64,000 bases of DNA from Daejeonella sp. (lineage in GTDB: Bacteria > Bacteroidota > Bacteroidia > Sphingobacteriales > Sphingobacteriaceae), in NCBI RefSeq assembly GCF_030695525.1, contig NZ_JAUYSS010000058.1:62001-126000 (forward strand), read 5' to 3'. The notes below the pieces were generated by a model, which made no database searches, was not told the DNA's origin, and was given only the letters and a program-made list of their open reading frames with translations. Made by a program: the position numbers and the translations under genes. This document shows positions 17,069-25,538 of this stretch, piece by piece (position 1 is the first letter of the stretch; each line of letters begins with the position of its first letter).

Positions 17069-18565
17069 ATGCAAATTCAATTTATAAAATCAGGTCTTTT
17101 CATTCTTTCATTTAACTTATTAATCCTGAATTCTGTATTCTCACAGTCAGAAACAGTCTATGATATTGTCATTTCAGGAGGCAGGGTAATTGACCCAGAA
17201 ACAAAACTGGATACAATCAAAAATGTAGGAATCATTAATAATCGCATTGCACAGATATCTTCTGTTCCATTGAAAGGGAAAGAGAATATTAATGTTCAGG
17301 GATTAGTGGTCTCACCTGGTTTTATCGACCTGCATGTGCATGGTCGAAACAATCAGGTGCAGGAATACCAGATGCACGATGGAGTTACAACCGCACTTGA
17401 GCTGGAGTTTGGAATAGAGAATTTAGCCGAATGGTATGCAAGCAGAAAGTCAAAAGCGCTGATCAACTATGGTGCAAGTGTCAACTGGCCTTTTGAGCGA
17501 TTCAAATCCATGGACAAGTACAGAGAAAATTTAAAAGAATCGATTCAAACTACACTCAGTGGTGAATCAAGTCTGGAAACACTTTTCAAAATCATTGGCC
17601 CTTCATATACCGATAATCTAAGTAAGGAGGAAATGCAGAAAACCATTAACAACATTAAACAATCCCTTGATGCCGGTGGAATTGGTATTGGCATTCCAGT
17701 TGGGTACCTTCCTAAAACAAAATCTGAAGAATTATTCCGGATATTTAAATTGGCGGCTGAATTAAAACTAGTTGTTTTTTCTCATGTTCGGGAACCCAAC
17801 ATCCTATCTATCCAGGAGGCAATATCAAATGCAGCAATGACTGGTGCTGCTCTGCACCTTGTTCATATCAACAGCATGGCACTCGGGCAAATTCAATTGG
17901 CTTTGGACATGATCAAATCTGCAAATGAAAGAGGCCTGGATATCAGCACTGAGCTGTATAGCTATACCGCCGCCGCAACCCTGCTAAATAGTGCTTTTTT
18001 TGATGAAGGATGGCAGGAAAGGCTTGGGATTTCATACAGCGATCTCCAATGGGTTGCAAACGGTGAGCGGCTGACTAAAGAAACATTTGACAGTTACCGA
18101 AAATCAGGAGGAACAGTAATCATTCATATGATGAAACCAGAATGGATTAAAACCGGCATTGCTTATCCCGGGGTAATGATCGCTTCGGATGGAATGCCCT
18201 ACTCGGCACTGGCTCATCCACGTACAGCCGGCACCTTTTCAAGAGTTCTTGGCAAATATGTGCGGGAAGAAAAAGTGCTCAGTTTAAATGAGGCTATCGA
18301 AAAAATGACAATACTCCCGGCCAAAAGACTGGAAAATATTTCACCAATGATGCGCTTTAAAGGAAGGATACAGGTTGGTGCAGATGCAGATATCACCATA
18401 TTTAATCCTGCGACTGTAACAGATCAGGCAAGTTTTGAGAAAGGCTTGAAATTCTCTGCAGGTATTGAATATGTTCTGGTAAACGGAGTATTTGTTTTAA
18501 AAAATGGGGAAACGCTGAATAATGTTTTTGCAGGACAGCCGGTTTACGGTAAATTCAAAAAATAA
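17069..18565 (+). CDS. Exported D-aminoacylase-type amidohydrolase (N-acyl-D-amino-acid deacylase family)
   Basis: A 498-residue enzyme of the D-aminoacylase branch of the amidohydrolase superfamily, which releases free D-amino acids from N-acyl derivatives. Signal peptide (residues 1-26, ending NSVFSQ), then YDIVISGGRVIDPETK and the metal motif His89-x-His91 (IDLHVHG). Later elements: FSHVRE and LVHINS with metal His residues, IASDGMPY with the catalytic Asp, and HPRTAGTFSRVLGKYVRE, which is diagnostic for this family. Length is normal. It has its own strong promoter and is followed 42 bp later by the DUF3179 gene. Its periplasmic place matches the three COG3964 enzymes upstream, which suggests a common theme of N-acyl amino acid removal. 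Exact acyl and amino specificities are unknown. Confidence 0.87.
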   Translation: MQIQFIKSGLFILSFNLLILNSVFSQSETVYDIVISGGRVIDPETKLDTIKNVGIINNRIAQISSVPLKGKENINVQGLVVSPGFIDLHVHGRNNQVQEYQMHDGVTTALELEFGIENLAEWYASRKSKALINYGASVNWPFERFKSMDKYRENLKESIQTTLSGESSLETLFKIIGPSYTDNLSKEEMQKTINNIKQSLDAGGIGIGIPVGYLPKTKSEELFRIFKLAAELKLVVFSHVREPNILSIQEAISNAAMTGAALHLVHINSMALGQIQLALDMIKSANERGLDISTELYSYTAAATLLNSAFFDEGWQERLGISYSDLQWVANGERLTKETFDSYRKSGGTVIIHMMKPEWIKTGIAYPGVMIASDGMPYSALAHPRTAGTFSRVLGKYVREEKVLSLNEAIEKMTILPAKRLENISPMMRFKGRIQVGADADITIFNPATVTDQASFEKGLKFSAGIEYVLVNGVFVLKNGETLNNVFAGQPVYGKFKK

Positions 18566-18607
18566 ACTATTGCGAAATCTGGAATTGATCATTCTAAGAC
18601 TTTCGTT

Positions 18608-19765
18608 ATGAATAATAAATATGCCATGAAAAAACTATTTTATTTCGGAACCCTTTTTCTGGTCTTATTCGAAATGGCCAATGTGTATTTCATCATGCCC
18701 ATGCCAGGCAGTCAGAAAATGGAAAGTCTGGATTTGGCCTATTTTCTCTATTCCTGGCGCTGGCTGTTCCGTATACTTTTTATGTTAATGATTCTTGCGG
18801 GCATTAGATTTGCATTTTCAACGTCGAAATGGCTGGTTTTAGGATCAATTCTATTGCTTTTGGGTATCGCATATGCCTGCAACTTTATTATGGCTGCTGA
18901 TAGCATGTTCAAACAACCTGTTGCGTTAATATTCAAAAATTCGGCAGAGAATAAGGTTGAAACAGGCCGTCTTATTTTAGGAATCAGCCTGAACGGTGAA
19001 TCAAAGGCCTACCCTATCCAATTTATTGGTTATCATCATCAGGTAAGGGATAGCATTGGAGGAAAACCAATCATGGTAACCTACTGTACAGTTTGTCGCA
19101 CCGGAAGGGTTTTTGAACCGCTCATTGAAGGTAAAGCCGAAGAATTCAGGCTAGTTGGTATGGATCATTTCAATGCTATGTTTGAAGATAAAAGCAGCGG
19201 TTCTTGGTGGCGACAGGTTAGCGGGAAGGCAGTTGCAGGTCCAATGAAAGGAAAATCTTTGCCTGAAATTCCATCTAATCAGACTACTCTGGAAAAATGG
19301 ATTGAACTGTACCCAAATACGCTCATCATGCAAGCCGATGAAAAGTTTAAGGAAAAATATGAAGGGGTGAGCAAGTATGAATACGGGGAATCAAAAAGTA
19401 AATTAACCCTACGGGATCAGGCATCCTGGAAAGATAAATCCTGGGTTATTGGTGTGGAGAATGGATCTGAAAGTAAGGCCTACGACTGGAACCGCCTGCA
19501 AAAGGAACGCATCATTCACGATGTGCTTGGCGGACAGCCGGTGGTCATCATATTAGGGGGAGACAATAATAGTTTCGTTGCTCTTGAACGTCAGAATAAG
19601 GAACAGCTGTTTAATTTGAGAAATGACAGCCTGATATCTGCCGATAACCGATATAATTTCATTGGCATATCTTCAGATTCGACAAAATCAAACCTTAAAA
19701 GACTGAATGCCTACCAGGAATACTGGCATAGCTGGCAAATATTTCATCCTTTAACAAAAAAATGA
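18608..19765 (+). CDS. Membrane-anchored DUF3179 protein
   Basis: A 385-residue protein. The N-terminus has about three membrane segments (residues ~9-29, ~55-70, ~75-95), then a large extracytoplasmic domain of the DUF3179 family: AYPIQFIGYHHQVRD, VTYCTVCRTGRVFEP with a Cys pair, GMDHFNAMFEDKSSGSWW and RQVSGKAVAGPMKGK. A second region (SKAYDWNRLQKERIIHDVLGG) repeats the AYP/HH-like element. Function unknown; the CTVC pair suggests a metal or redox site. ATG at 18608 or 18626 could start translation. Probably co-transcribed with the D-aminoacylase-like gene. Confidence 0.82.
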   Translation: MNNKYAMKKLFYFGTLFLVLFEMANVYFIMPMPGSQKMESLDLAYFLYSWRWLFRILFMLMILAGIRFAFSTSKWLVLGSILLLLGIAYACNFIMAADSMFKQPVALIFKNSAENKVETGRLILGISLNGESKAYPIQFIGYHHQVRDSIGGKPIMVTYCTVCRTGRVFEPLIEGKAEEFRLVGMDHFNAMFEDKSSGSWWRQVSGKAVAGPMKGKSLPEIPSNQTTLEKWIELYPNTLIMQADEKFKEKYEGVSKYEYGESKSKLTLRDQASWKDKSWVIGVENGSESKAYDWNRLQKERIIHDVLGGQPVVIILGGDNNSFVALERQNKEQLFNLRNDSLISADNRYNFIGISSDSTKSNLKRLNAYQEYWHSWQIFHPLTKK

Positions 19766-19803
19766 TTTAATTTGATTCCCGGTTGTTTTTGAACAACTTA
19801 GTG

Positions 19804-19833
19804 TTTGTCAAATTCAGCAATTCTTTATGGTTC
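19804..19833 (+). promoter_or_regulatory. Possible promoter of the Gfo/Idh/MocA gene
   Basis: TTTG at 19804-19807, then 18 bp, then TATGGTTC, which matches TAnnTTTG at six of eight positions. Leader would be about 15-20 nt. Spacing is right, the -7 box is weak. Confidence 0.35.
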
Positions 19834-19853
19834 CATTCTACCTGATTTAAATT

Positions 19854-21188
19854 ATGAAAAGAAGAAATTTTATCCTTCAGACAAGTACTGTACTTGCAGG
19901 TTCGGCCATTTTACCTGCTAAAGCTGAGACTTTATTAAAGCCGGTCAAAAAGAAGCGAATTGCTATGGTTGGTCTTGGGGTTAGGGCAACAGGTATGTGG
20001 GGCAAATCTGTTCTTGAAAAATATGGGAATGAAGTTGAATTCGTAGGTCTTTGTGATATCAATGAAGGTAGATTGAGACTAATGAAATCAGGAATGGGGG
20101 TTAGCTGTCCAACCTTTACAAATTTTGACAAAATGATGCGCGAAACAAAGCCTGAGATTCTGATGGTAATGACAGTGGATAATACGCATCATGAATTCAT
20201 CATAAAAGGAATGGAAATGGGTGCAGATATTATCACTGAAAAACCGCTCACAACAGATGAAACGAAATGTCAGGCCATCCTGGAAGCTGAAAAAAGAACC
20301 GGGAAAAGTGTGAGGGTGACCTTTAACTACCGATATTCCCCGCATCGTGTAAAGATGTATGAATTGCTTCGGTCAAACGCAATCGGCAAGATCACTTCTG
20401 TTGATTTTCATTGGTATCTTGATATTAACCATGGGGCAGAATATTTCAGAAGATGGCACCGCCTTAGGGAAAAAGGAGGCTCTTTACTCGTTCATAAAGC
20501 ATCCCATCATTTCGATCTGTTAAACTGGTGGATTGATTCTGATCCTGAAGAGGTCTTCGCTTACGGTGCGCTGGAGTTTTATGGCAAGAATAATTCATTC
20601 AGGCATACCCATTGCCGTACCTGTCCGCATACCAAACAATGCGATTTCTTTTGGGATATCACTAAAAGTCCAAGCATGATGAAACTTTATGTAGAAAATG
20701 AAAAATATGATGGCTACCTGCGTGATGGCTGCGTATGGAAGGAAGATATTGACATTTTCGATAAAATGGCAGTTCAGATTAAATATGCAAACAAGGTTCA
20801 GGTAAGTTATTCATTAACCGCTTATTCTCCATATGAGGGCTACCGTATATCTTTCAATGGCACCAAGGGTAAACTGGATGCATGGATTAAGGAAAGACAA
20901 CCCTGGGAAGAGGAAGGTTTTGATGAAATACAATTAACAAAAAACTTTGGAAAACGGGAGATTTTCAAAATATCCAATACTGAAGGTGGACACGGAGGTG
21001 GTGATGAGCGTATGAAGCAACATATATTTTTACCAAACCAGACCGACCCTCACAGGCAGGCTGCCGGTCTGCGTGATGGGGCCCTGGCAATTCTAACAGG
21101 TATTGCAGCCAGAAACAGTATCGATAGTGGTAAGCCCATTAAAATTGCTGATCTGACAAGCATTAAGCCACAGATCAAGAAAGTTTGA
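19854..21188 (+). CDS. Tat-exported Gfo/Idh/MocA-family oxidoreductase
   Basis: A 444-residue NAD(P)-binding oxidoreductase that, by family, acts on sugars, inositols or their derivatives; some exported Bacteroidota members are GH109 glycosidases that use NAD as cofactor. Tat-type leader MKRRNFILQTSTVLAGSAIL, Rossmann motif GLGVRATG (40-47), TEKPLTTD with the catalytic-type EKP, and KASHHFDLLNWW in the C-terminal domain. A Cys-rich CRTCPHTKQCDFFWDI segment is typical of one subfamily with a structural metal. Export via Tat fits a folded cofactor-bound enzyme. Followed by an inverted-repeat element. Whether it is a dehydrogenase or a glycosidase cannot be settled here. Confidence 0.87.
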   Translation: MKRRNFILQTSTVLAGSAILPAKAETLLKPVKKKRIAMVGLGVRATGMWGKSVLEKYGNEVEFVGLCDINEGRLRLMKSGMGVSCPTFTNFDKMMRETKPEILMVMTVDNTHHEFIIKGMEMGADIITEKPLTTDETKCQAILEAEKRTGKSVRVTFNYRYSPHRVKMYELLRSNAIGKITSVDFHWYLDINHGAEYFRRWHRLREKGGSLLVHKASHHFDLLNWWIDSDPEEVFAYGALEFYGKNNSFRHTHCRTCPHTKQCDFFWDITKSPSMMKLYVENEKYDGYLRDGCVWKEDIDIFDKMAVQIKYANKVQVSYSLTAYSPYEGYRISFNGTKGKLDAWIKERQPWEEEGFDEIQLTKNFGKREIFKISNTEGGHGGGDERMKQHIFLPNQTDPHRQAAGLRDGALAILTGIAARNSIDSGKPIKIADLTSIKPQIKKV

Positions 21189-21196
21189 GTCATGGT

Positions 21197-21295
21197 ATCA
21201 CGTGGTCGGTGATAGATAATACCAATCACAGGATAATTCCCTATGGTCGGTGTTTTCACCGTACCATTCTCTCCATATTGGTGATAACACCGACC
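21197..21295. repeat. Inverted-repeat element (GGTCGGTG family) between genes
   Basis: Main stem-loop: left arm 21245-21260 (GGTCGGTGTTTTCACC) pairs with 21280-21295 at 15 of 16 positions around a 19-nt loop. A third partial copy, GGTCGGTGATA, lies at 21204-21214 within its own TATCAC/GTGATA dyad. No T run follows. Looks like a REP-like palindromic element or a processed 3' end rather than a simple terminator. Confidence 0.7.
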
Positions 21296-21412
21296 AGAGG
21301 AGCCAGAATCGATCTGATATTTGTTACAAAATTCAAAAACTGTTTTATGTATGTTTGATTCATACAAATTAGAATTGTGTATTATTCTGCAGTTCATGAA
21401 TTCGAAAATTAA

Positions 21413-21865
21413 ATGATCCGTTTATTCAGAACAGACTCCGGCAACAATGATTTTATCCGGCTGGTTAAAGAACTCAATGCAGACCTTGCAGAGAGAGATG
21501 GAGAAGAACATTCATTTTATTCGTAGTTTAACAAAGTTGACCAAATCAGGCATGTGGTTGTGGCTTATAATCAAAACGTAGCGATATCTTGCGGAGCAAT
21601 AAAGGAGTATGATCCTAAAACAATGGAGGTCAAGCGGATGTTCACCAGTCCCGAAAACAGGGGTAAAGGATTTGCTGGCATAATATTGCATGAACTGGAG
21701 AACTGGGAAAGGGAAATGAACTTTGAAAAATGCATTTTAGAGACCGGGAAAAGGCAGGCAGAGGCCATTAGACTTTACAAAAAGAGTGGCTATGATATTA
21801 TTCCGAATTATGGACAATATGCCGGAATTGAGAATAGTTTGTGTTTTAAGAAAGATCTGAAATAA
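21413..21865 (+). pseudogene. GNAT acetyltransferase interrupted by an in-frame amber codon
   Basis: The frame from ATG 21413 to stop 21865 encodes a 150-residue GNAT N-acetyltransferase. Motif A is ENRGKGFAGIIL, and the C-terminal half ends with RLYKKSGYDIIPNYG, both standard. Codon 38 is TAG (21524-21526) where the context HSFYS-x-FNKVDQI suggests an original CAG (Gln). A GTG at 21554 could restart and give a 103-residue core that still contains the acetyl-CoA motif but lacks the first strands and helix. So this is either a recent nonsense pseudogene, a truncated enzyme, or a base-call error. Next gene starts 30 bp later. Confidence 0.75.
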
Positions 21866-21895
21866 AATACATTTAAATATAAAATACCTTTTAAT

Positions 21896-23668
21896 ATGAA
21901 ACTGAAATTTACTGGCGAATCCTTTAAAAAATCCGCTTTTTATATCATTTCCTCCTTTATTATAATTAGTATCCTGAGTCTGACATTGTTTAGAAATACC
22001 GGAGGATTGCCTCCTTCAGACCCGGACAATGGTGGACTTACATTCCCAGATGGGTTTGAGGCGGTAGTAGTTGTCGATAGTCTTGGGCCTGCACGTCATC
22101 TCGCCGTAAATAGCAATGGTGATATTTATGTAAAACTCAGGTTTTCAGAAAAAGGCGGAAATGTAGCGATGCGTGATACGGATAATGATGGCAAGGCTGA
22201 TATTATTCAACACTTTGGCAGCTATAAAGATGTAGGAAGTTTAGCTAATGGAATGCGGATTCATAAGGGTTACCTGTATTACAGCTCTTCTCTGGCCATT
22301 TATAGAAATAAACTGACTCCGGGAAAACTGATACCAGATAGTCCGATGGAAACTGTACTGACCGATGACCACGGTCATGGTGCACACTGGCATATTACCA
22401 AACCCGTATCATTTGACGATAAAGGTTATATGTATGTTCCCTTTGGTACCCCTTCCAATAACTGTATGGACATGGCAAATACTCCGGGAGGAAAGCCTGG
22501 TCAACCTGGAATTAATCCATGCCCTGAACTGGTACAACACGGTGGTATCTGGCGTTTTGATGCAAATAAAATCGGACTGACACAAAAAGACGGAACATTA
22601 TTTGCTACCGGATTACGCAGTATTGTGGCTATGGACTGGAATAAAGCAGATAAGAGTCTTTATGTAGTACAACATGGTCGCGATAACCTTCACCGGCTCT
22701 TCCCCGAGCTATATACACCATGGGAAAGTGCGGTATTACCATCAGAAGAATTCCTGAAAATTAAGGAAGGTGATGATGCCGGATGGCCATATTATTACTA
22801 CGATCAGATTCAAAAGAAGAAATTAATGACACCTGAATATGGAGGGGATGGTAAAAAGGAAGGAAAGGGCAAAGAATTGGCACAACCACTGATTGGTTTC
22901 CCGGGTCACTGGGCACCAAACGATTTGTATTTTTATCAGGGGAATCAATTTCCTGAGCGTTATAAAAATGGGGCTTTTATTGCCTTCCATGGCTCTACAA
23001 ATCGTGCTCCATATCCGCAGGCAGGATATTTTGTAGCCTTTGTACCCTTTAAAAATGGAGTTCCTGATGGCGAATGGGAAGTGTTTGCGGATGGTTTTGC
23101 CGGAGTAGATCCAATCGTTAATGTAAGGGATGCTAAACTGCGTCCAATGGGCATAGCTGAGGGCCCAGACGGTTCATTGTATATCAGCGAAACTGAAAAA
23201 GGGCGTATTTGGCGGGTGATGTTTAAAGGTAATAAAAAGACATTTGGAAAGGCTCAGCTCCTTAATATGGAGAAACACAAACTACTTTCACATATTCGTA
23301 CTCCTGATAAAATCAAAGACGATCTGGAAAAAGGGAAAATTAAGCCGGAAGCTGCGCTTTATAATACCTATTGCTCAGCATGCCACCAGAACGATGGAAA
23401 GGGCGATGGAAACCGCTTCCCACCTCTTGGAGGAACAGACTGGGTAATCGGCGATAAAACAAGACTTCTTAATGCTGTATTAAACGGTTTAAACGGAGAA
23501 ATCATTGTTAATGACAAACCTTACAATGGTTTGATGCCGGCACACAATTTCCTTAAGAATGAAGAAGTTGCAAATATCCTTACCTATATCCGATCAAATT
23601 TCGGCAATAATGCAAGTCCGGTAAGTGTACAGGAAGTTATTGAATTCCGAAAGGCAAATAATAAGTAA
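21896..23668 (+). CDS. Exported sorbosone-dehydrogenase-type quinoprotein with C-terminal cytochrome c
   Basis: A 590-residue protein. After an N-terminal membrane/signal segment (residues ~13-30), residues ~40-440 form a beta-propeller of the L-sorbosone/glucose dehydrogenase type (FPDGFEAVVVVDSLGPARHLAV, HGHGAHWHITKPVSF, DGSLYISETEKGRIWRV) that oxidises a sugar or alcohol with PQQ. Residues ~480-580 are a class I cytochrome c with heme motif Cys493-x-x-Cys496-His497 (YCSACHQ) and a distal Met in the GLMPAHNFL segment. Electrons would pass from PQQ to heme and on to the respiratory chain in the periplasm. It may use products of neighbouring exported enzymes. Substrate unproven. ATG at 21896. 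Confidence 0.87.
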   Translation: MKLKFTGESFKKSAFYIISSFIIISILSLTLFRNTGGLPPSDPDNGGLTFPDGFEAVVVVDSLGPARHLAVNSNGDIYVKLRFSEKGGNVAMRDTDNDGKADIIQHFGSYKDVGSLANGMRIHKGYLYYSSSLAIYRNKLTPGKLIPDSPMETVLTDDHGHGAHWHITKPVSFDDKGYMYVPFGTPSNNCMDMANTPGGKPGQPGINPCPELVQHGGIWRFDANKIGLTQKDGTLFATGLRSIVAMDWNKADKSLYVVQHGRDNLHRLFPELYTPWESAVLPSEEFLKIKEGDDAGWPYYYYDQIQKKKLMTPEYGGDGKKEGKGKELAQPLIGFPGHWAPNDLYFYQGNQFPERYKNGAFIAFHGSTNRAPYPQAGYFVAFVPFKNGVPDGEWEVFADGFAGVDPIVNVRDAKLRPMGIAEGPDGSLYISETEKGRIWRVMFKGNKKTFGKAQLLNMEKHKLLSHIRTPDKIKDDLEKGKIKPEAALYNTYCSACHQNDGKGDGNRFPPLGGTDWVIGDKTRLLNAVLNGLNGEIIVNDKPYNGLMPAHNFLKNEEVANILTYIRSNFGNNASPVSVQEVIEFRKANNK

Positions 23669-23808
23669 ATTAGAAACAATCAGAATCCGGGGATGATGTA
23701 ACATGAATAGTACCTATATTAGATTGTATTTTTTATTGAAGTCCTTAACTTAGATAGTTAATAAAAAGTATCTTAAAAAAAAAAAATAAACCTTAATTAA
23801 ATAGTTAA

Positions 23809-25482
23809 ATGAAACGTAGAGACGTTATTAAAGGTCTGACGATGCTGCCATTAGCCGGCGGAATTGTTGGAAGTGCTCAGGCCGCCATCAATGCTGAAGG
23901 AGCAGGTATGATCGGAATGTTGGGTGGAGAAAATAGTGCTGCAGGGCCAATGAAATTCGGGCCTGAAGTTTACAGATCCCTGGGAGTTGAACCGGTTATC
24001 AATTGCCGCGGAACATTTACAATCATTGGTGCATCTACATTAGTTCCTGAAGCTAAAGAAGCGATGTACAACGCACAATCTAACTATGTTCAGCTTGATG
24101 AACTTGCAATGGGCGTTGGAAAAAGGCTTGCCGAACTATCAGGAGCTGAATGGGGAGTAGTTTCATGTGGCTGTGCCGGGGGAATGAAAATTGTTACCAT
24201 GGCTGCTGTAACTGGTGGGAATCCTGAAAAACTGGTTCGTATCCCTGATCTAACCGGATTTGAAAAAGACGAGGTTATTATACCCCGCAGATCACGCAAC
24301 ACCTATGACCATGCTGTCAGAAATGTTGGCGTAAAAATCATCACAGTGGATACTCAGGAAGAACTTGAAGCCGCTATGAACCCAAGGACGGCAATGATAT
24401 ATATGATGCCATCCACAAAACCAGGAGATACAGGACCATTGTCTGTACATGCAATATCAAAAGCTGCAAAGCTAAAGGGAATTCCGGTATTGGTTGATGC
24501 AGCAGCCGAGGCACTTACCCTAAATCCAAACGTTCACCTTGCTGATGGCGCAACCATAGTGGCATACAGCGGTGGAAAAGCTATTCGTGGCCCGCAGAGT
24601 GCCGGCTTACTTTTGGGTGATAAAAAACTACTTATGGCTGCCTGGCAGGCAAGTGCTCCGCATCATGGTGCCGGACGTGATAATAAAGTTGGTAAAGAAG
24701 AGCAAATTGGTATGCTTGCGGCTGTTGAAGCATGGACCAAACGTAACCACGCACAGGAAGAACTAACCTGGACTGGCTATCTGGAAACCATTTCAAAACG
24801 TGTTTCAGCTATCAATGGAGTAACCACAAGCATTCGTCAGCCAACGGGTCTTGATAACCGTACACCTACACTTACCATTTCCTGGGACCCTGCTAAATTT
24901 AATGCAAGCGGACAGGAAATGGCTACTTACCTTTCAACTACAAAACCGCGAATTGCTCTAAGTGCCGGTGGAGGTCGCCGGGGAACTCCTGCTTCAGAGA
25001 ATTTAACTTCAATTTCTGTTGCAGCTTTCATGATGCAGCCGGGTGATGATAAAATTGTTGCCGATCGTATCTTTAACGCTCTGAATATGAAACGTCCTGT
25101 AACTCCAGAAATGAAAGCCCCTTCGGCTGATCTTAAAGGACGCTGGGATGTGACTATAGAATATTTCAATGAAATAAGCAAACATGCTTTCAGTATCGAG
25201 CAGCAGGATTCAAACTGGCTTAAAGGTTCTCATAAAAGTGCCTTTACAACCAATGAACTTGAAGGAACAATCGATGGTAATGAAGTGATATTCAGGAGTG
25301 CTTCCAGAATGATTGCTGATAACGTTCCCTTTACATTTTCAGGAACGGTAAGTGGTGATACCATGTCAGGAAATATTCACCATGGGGAGTATCTGACTTC
25401 AAAGTTTACAGCGAAAAAAATTGTTCAGCCTAGCAGCCGCCAGAGAATTCACGTTCCTGTTGGCCCGCCATTATCAAGCTAA
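23809..25482 (+). CDS. Tat-exported SelA-like PLP-dependent enzyme with C-terminal beta domain
   Basis: PLP enzyme of fold type I related to selenocysteine synthase (selA_rel group), whose best-known members are D-glucosaminate-6-phosphate ammonia-lyase-like (DgaE). PLP Lys257 lies in AYSGGKAIRGPQSAG; Asp230 (VLVDAAAE) would contact the pyridine nitrogen; SCGCAGGMKI (~119-128) is the phosphate-binding region. The N-terminus is a Tat-type leader (MKRRDVIKGLTMLPLAGG, ending SAQA). Residues ~441-545 form an extra beta-rich domain (LKGRWDVTIEY, FSGTVSGDTMSGNI) absent from cytoplasmic relatives. At 557 residues it is about 150-180 longer than typical. A strong terminator follows. Expected reaction: ammonia elimination from a hydroxy-amino acid or amino-sugar acid, in the periplasm. 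The substrate is inference. Confidence 0.85.
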   Translation: MKRRDVIKGLTMLPLAGGIVGSAQAAINAEGAGMIGMLGGENSAAGPMKFGPEVYRSLGVEPVINCRGTFTIIGASTLVPEAKEAMYNAQSNYVQLDELAMGVGKRLAELSGAEWGVVSCGCAGGMKIVTMAAVTGGNPEKLVRIPDLTGFEKDEVIIPRRSRNTYDHAVRNVGVKIITVDTQEELEAAMNPRTAMIYMMPSTKPGDTGPLSVHAISKAAKLKGIPVLVDAAAEALTLNPNVHLADGATIVAYSGGKAIRGPQSAGLLLGDKKLLMAAWQASAPHHGAGRDNKVGKEEQIGMLAAVEAWTKRNHAQEELTWTGYLETISKRVSAINGVTTSIRQPTGLDNRTPTLTISWDPAKFNASGQEMATYLSTTKPRIALSAGGGRRGTPASENLTSISVAAFMMQPGDDKIVADRIFNALNMKRPVTPEMKAPSADLKGRWDVTIEYFNEISKHAFSIEQQDSNWLKGSHKSAFTTNELEGTIDGNEVIFRSASRMIADNVPFTFSGTVSGDTMSGNIHHGEYLTSKFTAKKIVQPSSRQRIHVPVGPPLSS

Positions 25483-25499
25483 TCAATTCAACCCTTATT

Positions 25500-25538
25500 A
25501 AAAGGCTCCGTGTCGATGAAACACGGAGCCTTTTTTTA
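25500..25538. terminator. Strong intrinsic terminator between convergent genes
   Basis: Perfect 13-bp stem (AAAGGCTCCGTGT and its complement) with loop CGATGAA, followed by a run of seven T. It separates the SelA-like gene (+) from the histidine kinase (-) and can serve both. Confidence 0.92.
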
